A DNA stretch of 64,000 bases from Parasporobacterium sp. GTDB lineage: Bacteria; Bacillota; Clostridia; Lachnospirales; Lachnospiraceae. A model generated the notes under the pieces. It was not told the DNA's origin, did no database searches, and saw only the letters and a list, made by a program, of their open reading frames with translations. The position numbers were made by a program, and so were the translations under genes. The stretch spans positions 1 through 64,000 of the forward strand of contig JAFWOB010000137.1 in NCBI GenBank assembly GCA_017510065.1, in the 5' to 3' direction. Below, piece after piece: positions 59,763-64,000 of the stretch; position 1 is the first letter of the stretch; each line of letters opens with the position of its first letter.

Positions 59763-61244
59763 CAGCTCCAGCAGAGTCGGGGCGATATCGCATAAACGGC
59801 CTCCCTCCATAAGTCCCACTCCTTCAGGACCGTTGATCAGAATAAACGGCACCGGATTTGTGGTATGAGCAGTCCAGGGTTCCCCTGTCTTATAATCGAT
59901 CAGTTCTTCCGCATTACCATGATCTGCGCACAGGAAGATCACACCATCCGCCTTTTTGACGGCTTCCACCGCTCTTCCCACCATTTCGTCCACAGTCTCA
60001 ATGGCTTTGATCACAGCCTCCTTGACACCGGTATGTCCAACCATATCCGGGTTTGCAAAATTAATAATGATCACATCATATTCTCCGGACCCGATCTTTT
60101 CCACCAGGGTTTCACAGACTGCAGGTGCACTCATTTCCGGCTGAAGATCATAGGTAGCGACCTTCGGCGACGGGATCAGGAACCTGTCTTCTCCCTTATT
60201 GGGAGTCTCTACGCCTCCGTTAAAGAAGAAGGTAACATGGGCATATTTTTCGGTCTCTGCGATCCTTGCCTGCCTCAATCCCTGTTTAGACAAGTATTCA
60301 CCAAGGGTATTGATGATCTCTTCTTCTTTGAAAACGATAGACTTGTTGGGAATTGTGCTGTCATATTCCGTAAAGCATACATAATTCGTGCAGATCCGTT
60401 CACCCCGGTCAAAACCGTCGAAGTCTTCCATGCAGAATGTCCTGGTGATCTCTCTGGCACGATCCGGCCTGAAATTAAAGAAGATCACGGAATCGCCGCT
60501 CTTGATCACGGCTTTCGGACATCCCTGCGGATCTGTGATCACTGTCGGTTCGATGAATTCATCATTTACGCCTCTGTCATAAGAATGCTGCATTGCTTCC
60601 ACAGGATCCTTTTCCAGGATCCCTTCACCTTTCGTCAAAGCTGCATACGCCCTGGAAACCCGCTCCCAGCGATTGTCACGGTCCATGGCATAATACCTTC
60701 CCGTGATGGTAGCGATCTGACCGGTCTGCTCTTTCATGACGTCAACAAGTTCCCGGATATACCCGATCCCGGAAGTCGGAGAGGTATCTCTTCCATCCAT
60801 GAACGCATGGACATAAACCCTGTCAAGTCCCTTCTGTCTGCACAGTTTCAAAAGGGCAAACAGATGACGGATGTCGCTGTGAACACCGCCATCGGACATC
60901 AGACCGTAAATATGAAGATCCGTGTTGTTGGAAAGACAGTTGTCAATGGCAGACAGCAACTCCGGTTTTTCGAAAAAGTCCCCGTCTTCGATGGATTTTG
61001 TAATTCTGGTAAGATCCTGGTAAACGACTCTACCGGCTCCCATATTCAAATGTCCGACTTCAGAATTCCCCATCTGTCCATCGGGAAGTCCGACTGCAAG
61101 TCCGGACGCCTGACCTTCCACAAAAGGATATTCCTTCATCAGCCGTTCCATCACAGGTCTTTTTGCCTGCGTGATCGCATTTCCTTCATAATCGATTCCA
61201 AGCCCGTAACCGTCCAATATCATCAGAACAACCGGTTTCTTCAT
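59700..61244 (-). CDS. gpmI: 2,3-bisphosphoglycerate-independent phosphoglycerate mutase
   Basis: 514 residues, standard length. MILDGYGLG metal motif, phosphoserine Ser61 in GNSEVGH, HSDIRHLFAL, GRYYAMDRDNRWERV, FNFRPDRAREI and CADHGNAEEL. Mn2+ enzyme of glycolysis converting 3- to 2-phosphoglycerate. A rightward open frame of 532 codons lies antisense inside it but has no coding signs. Confidence 0.97.
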   Translation of the reverse strand: MKKPVVLMILDGYGLGIDYEGNAITQAKRPVMERLMKEYPFVEGQASGLAVGLPDGQMGNSEVGHLNMGAGRVVYQDLTRITKSIEDGDFFEKPELLSAIDNCLSNNTDLHIYGLMSDGGVHSDIRHLFALLKLCRQKGLDRVYVHAFMDGRDTSPTSGIGYIRELVDVMKEQTGQIATITGRYYAMDRDNRWERVSRAYAALTKGEGILEKDPVEAMQHSYDRGVNDEFIEPTVITDPQGCPKAVIKSGDSVIFFNFRPDRAREITRTFCMEDFDGFDRGERICTNYVCFTEYDSTIPNKSIVFKEEEIINTLGEYLSKQGLRQARIAETEKYAHVTFFFNGGVETPNKGEDRFLIPSPKVATYDLQPEMSAPAVCETLVEKIGSGEYDVIIINFANPDMVGHTGVKEAVIKAIETVDEMVGRAVEAVKKADGVIFLCADHGNAEELIDYKTGEPWTAHTTNPVPFILINGPEGVGLMEGGRLCDIAPTLLELLGLAKPQEMTGHSLLKKLDE

Positions 61245-61259
61245 TTTATTTATCCTCCG

Positions 61260-62117
61260 TTATCTCATTTTTCTTCCAAGATGCTCAACAAAACTCATTT
61301 TATCCAGCCGCAGGAAAAGCAGCTTTTTATGCGACTTTGTGACGCTGACAATATCCCCATGTTCCAGGATAATGTCATTGTCGCCATCAAAGGAGATTGC
61401 TTTAACCTGTCTGTCTTCATCATCTTTGTTCCTTACGATCACATCAATCCTGGCATCTGCTGAAAATACCACGCTCCTGGAATTCAGGGAATGTTCGCAG
61501 ATCGGGGTTGTGATCAGAACTTCCGATACAGGATCTGCAACGGGGCCTCCCGCCGACAGATTGTATCCTGTGGATCCTGTTGGCGTACAGATGATATATC
61601 CGTCCGCCGAATAGGAGTTCAGGAACCGGTCATTAACCAGGACATCATAATTGATGATCTTCATTGTGCCGATCCTGTTCAGAACGATATCATTGACAGC
61701 GATATCTTTGACAACAATCTGTCCCTTCCGTCTGATTTCACCTTCGATCAGCATACGTTCCTCGATATGGTATTCACCGGTAATAATATGCTGAAAGGCA
61801 TCTCCGAAGCTGTCCAGATCGATCTCCGTCAGGTATCCTAAAGTACCGATATTAATACCAGCTACCGGAATCTTCAGATCGATCAGGTCTTTCGCTGTGT
61901 GAAGGAAGGAACCGTCTCCTCCCAGAGATATGATCAGATCTGTATTGGAAGGAATGGCTGCCGGATCGATCCTGTCATATTGTCCGGAACTGTTTTTCCC
62001 TTTAAACAGACATGCCGTACAGATTCCGCCGTTTTGTTCTATCGAGGATCTTATGCGCGCTGTCACAGCACCGTCAGGATCCTTTGCCGTATTTGTGATC
62101 AATACAACGTGTTTCAT
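61260..62117 (-). CDS. nadK: NAD kinase
   Basis: 285 residues from the ATG at 62117; a TTG four codons earlier directly follows the AGGA and is less likely. GGDG motif in LIISLGGDGSFLHTA, GINIGTLGYLTEI, NDIVLNR and CTPTGSTGYNLSAGGP are diagnostic. It makes NADP from NAD and ATP. It ends 15 bases before gpmI; in many Clostridia argR and recN follow instead. Confidence 0.96.
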   Translation of the reverse strand: MKHVVLITNTAKDPDGAVTARIRSSIEQNGGICTACLFKGKNSSGQYDRIDPAAIPSNTDLIISLGGDGSFLHTAKDLIDLKIPVAGINIGTLGYLTEIDLDSFGDAFQHIITGEYHIEERMLIEGEIRRKGQIVVKDIAVNDIVLNRIGTMKIINYDVLVNDRFLNSYSADGYIICTPTGSTGYNLSAGGPVADPVSEVLITTPICEHSLNSRSVVFSADARIDVIVRNKDDEDRQVKAISFDGDNDIILEHGDIVSVTKSHKKLLFLRLDKMSFVEHLGRKMR

Positions 62118-62138
62118 TTGATGGTTCAATCCTTTATT

Positions 62139-62933
62139 TCAATCAAGGTTCTCATGTGCATTTTTGACAACCTGCTTAATGAGCTCCGGATCGACCGTAC
62201 CGGACTCTGCCCTGACATACATCAGGTATTCAATATTACCTTCCGGTCCTTTTACCGGAGAAAAATCAAGTCCGGCAGGACACAGACCCAGGGAATGCAC
62301 ATAATCCCAGATTTTGCGGATCACTTCTTCATGAACAGCAGGATCTTTGACGACGCCTTTTTTTCCCACTTTTTCCCTGCCGGCTTCGAACTGGGGCTTG
62401 ATCAGCATCACCATTTCCTTACGCTCGTCCAGCACGGAGAGGGCCGCCGGGATCACCAGCGTCAGGGAAATAAAAGAAACATCCACACTGGCAAATCCGA
62501 TCTTTTCCGGAACATCTTCTGCCTTCAGATACCGTACATTGGTTTTCTCCATGACCACAACACGGGGATCATTCCGAAGCTTATAATGAAGCAGTCCCTT
62601 TCCGACATCAACAGAATATACTTTGGCCGCACCATTTTGCAGCATACAGTCGGTGAAGCCGCCTGTTGAAGAACCGATATCCATGCAGACACGGTCTTTC
62701 AGATCAACCGGGAAGCACGCCATCGCCTTCTCCAGTTTCAATCCTCCGCGGCTGACGTATTTCAAAGTCTCTCCCCGGATCTCTATGCTGCAATCATCTG
62801 CAAACATGGATCCTGCTTTCAGTTCTTTCTGTCCGTCTACATAGACAGCCCCGCTCATAATAACGGCCTGGGCTTTTGATCTTGTCATTTCCGGATTCAG
62901 TTCCGTCAGAAGTACATCCAGTCTCTTTTTCAA
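62139..62933 (-). CDS. tlyA: TlyA-family 16S/23S rRNA 2-O-methyltransferase
   Basis: 264 residues from a TTG at 62933 whose bases overlap the dxs stop codon (TTGA), giving the usual family start (M)KKRLDVLLTEL. An S4 RNA-binding domain (1-60) and an FtsJ-type methyltransferase with SAM motif DIGSSTGGFTDCML, DVSFISL, LIKPQFEAG. It modifies ribosomal RNA cytidines; some annotations call it hemolysin A. The dxs-tlyA-nadK order is common in Clostridia. Confidence 0.93.
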   Translation of the reverse strand: MKKRLDVLLTELNPEMTRSKAQAVIMSGAVYVDGQKELKAGSMFADDCSIEIRGETLKYVSRGGLKLEKAMACFPVDLKDRVCMDIGSSTGGFTDCMLQNGAAKVYSVDVGKGLLHYKLRNDPRVVVMEKTNVRYLKAEDVPEKIGFASVDVSFISLTLVIPAALSVLDERKEMVMLIKPQFEAGREKVGKKGVVKDPAVHEEVIRKIWDYVHSLGLCPAGLDFSPVKGPEGNIEYLMYVRAESGTVDPELIKQVVKNAHENLD

Positions 62934-64000
62934 ACCAGTTCTTTCTCCAGTCTCTCCATGATAGAATCTGCGTCGATCCTGCATTCCCGTTTCTGGAGGC
63001 TCACATCTCCCTGTTCCACATACATATTCGGGATCGCGATCGGGATTACCTTGACATCTGCTCCCACATTATTGATGTGTCTTAGCACTTCCACACCATA
63101 TCCGCCGCTGATCACATTTTCTTCGATCGTGATGATATACCTGTGAGAGATCAGAAGATCATCGATCAGTTTTTCGTCAAAGGGCTTCAGGAAACGTGCA
63201 TTGACTAACGTCACATTCCATCCTTTCTCCTTCAGGCGATGACGTACGAGGACTGCAGTTCCGATCATTGTGCCTACCGATATGATCGCTACATCCGTTT
63301 CCAGGAAGATTCCTTCACTCTTTCCATATACAATAGGCTCCCGAAACTCTGCGGCCACATCATCCGCAGTACCTCTGGGATAACGGATGGCAAGCGGCGC
63401 ATTGAAACCGGCAGCAAATCGGATCGCGTCTGCCAGTTCTATGCTGTTTTTCGGGGCAAGGATATTCATGTTCGGGATCATACTGAGATAGGAGATATCA
63501 AAAATACCCTGATGCGTCTCCCCATCCTGTCCTACCAGTCCAGCCCTGTCAATACAGAATGTAACCGGAAGATTCTGAATACAGACATCATGCAGGATCT
63601 GATCAAATGCCCGCTGCAGGAAAGAAGAATAGATCGCTACAAACGGCTTGTAGCCTGAAGCTGCAAGACCTGCCGCAAAGGTAACGGCATGTTCCTCCGC
63701 GATCCCCACATCAAAGAAGCGGTCCGGGAAATGTTCCGCAAATTTTTTAAGCCCGGTGCCATCCGGCATAGCCGCTGTGATAGCTACGATCTTGGGATCT
63801 GCTTCCCCTGCTTTCACAAGGGCATCCGCAAAACAGGATGTATAACTCTTTCCGGGATTGGTATTCAGAAGTTCTCCGGTAGCAGGATCAAAAGGTCCGA
63901 TTCCATGGAATTTTTCAGGATTCTTTTCTGCCGGTTTGTACCCTTTTCCTTTTTTGGTCCTGACATGGATCACAACAGGATGATCGATCTTTCTTGCCTC
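62930..64000 (-). CDS. dxs: 1-deoxy-D-xylulose-5-phosphate synthase (partial)
   Basis: The C-terminal 356 residues; the frame is open through the right edge, so roughly the first 40 percent, with the thiamine diphosphate GDG motif, is outside. Visible: KKGKGY, FHGIGPFDPATGE, the pyrimidine domain with DVGIAEEHAVTFAAG, DRAGLVGQDGETHQG and FDISYL, and the C-terminal domain. First enzyme of the MEP isoprenoid pathway. Confidence 0.97.
   Translation of the reverse strand, partial: EARKIDHPVVIHVRTKKGKGYKPAEKNPEKFHGIGPFDPATGELLNTNPGKSYTSCFADALVKAGEADPKIVAITAAMPDGTGLKKFAEHFPDRFFDVGIAEEHAVTFAAGLAASGYKPFVAIYSSFLQRAFDQILHDVCIQNLPVTFCIDRAGLVGQDGETHQGIFDISYLSMIPNMNILAPKNSIELADAIRFAAGFNAPLAIRYPRGTADDVAAEFREPIVYGKSEGIFLETDVAIISVGTMIGTAVLVRHRLKEKGWNVTLVNARFLKPFDEKLIDDLLISHRYIITIEENVISGGYGVEVLRHINNVGADVKVIPIAIPNMYVEQGDVSLQKRECRIDADSIMERLEKELV

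Noticed and set aside
59865-61463. 532-codon rightward open frame antisense to gpmI and nadK
   Set aside because: No ribosome site and no recognisable protein; it mirrors two strongly conserved genes.
1-64000. CRISPR arrays, prophage, rRNA operons, restriction or other defence systems
   Set aside because: No regular repeat-spacer pattern, phage genes, rRNA or nuclease/methylase genes of that kind were seen.

Overview
The window looks like a chromosomal segment of an anaerobic Clostridia bacterium, most likely a Lachnospiraceae-type gut organism. The reasons are a FabK-type fatty acid operon, RNase Y, strong AGGAGG ribosome sites, tmRNA beside smpB, the style of the DUF6379/TIM-barrel C-glycoside genes, and moderate G+C by eye. 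Almost everything is transcribed leftward (minus strand). Exceptions are a tRNA-Leu, a type Ic aspartate aminotransferase, a small YolD-like gene and an acyltransferase-3 gene.

Layout. 1-458: no gene; degenerate repeats that look like an IS21-type element end, then five small hairpins. 459-2276: secreted trigger-factor-like peptidyl-prolyl isomerase. 2336-11556: complete type II fatty-acid operon (acpP, fabK, fabD, fabG, accB, fabZ, accC, accD, accA and two fabF-type synthases, no fabH). 11656-16802: zinc-ribbon protein, cation efflux, tRNA-Leu(CAA), secreted esterase, aminotransferase. 16864-30385: housekeeping genes (rny, an IMP dehydrogenase of the Tritrichomonas type, FNT channel, two LCP ligases, metA, divergent ligA, rluF-like, thiN, aldo/keto reductase, MATE, HD protein). 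30515-31138: sugar acetyltransferase.

31230-46887 is the most striking region. It is a catabolic island with two separate pairs of C-deglycosylation-enzyme-like subunits (a TIM-barrel alpha with an E/D/H/E metal set, and a DUF6379 beta), three Gfo/Idh/MocA oxidoreductases, another TIM-barrel isomerase, a ROK sugar kinase, a complete ribose-type ABC importer and an AraC regulator carrying a GH39-like sensor domain. The inferred pathway is import of a glycoside, oxidation of the sugar to a 3-keto form, cleavage of the sugar-aglycone (possibly C-C) bond, restoration of the hexose and phosphorylation.

48142-54458 is a dlt-like operon (SGNH protein, adenylating ligase, carrier protein, MBOAT) with a sodium:solute symporter and a 46-residue membrane protein translationally embedded in it. 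This suggests activation and transfer of an imported acyl or amino-acid group onto an extracellular polymer. Two secreted proteins with peptidoglycan-binding domains lie upstream (54488-57296), one ending in a transglutaminase-like domain. 57437-64000 holds ssrA, smpB, secG, an acyltransferase whose mRNA may be leaderless, and the set gpmI, nadK, tlyA, dxs (dxs cut by the window edge).

Functions are assigned by reading motifs and recalled family features; no database search was run.
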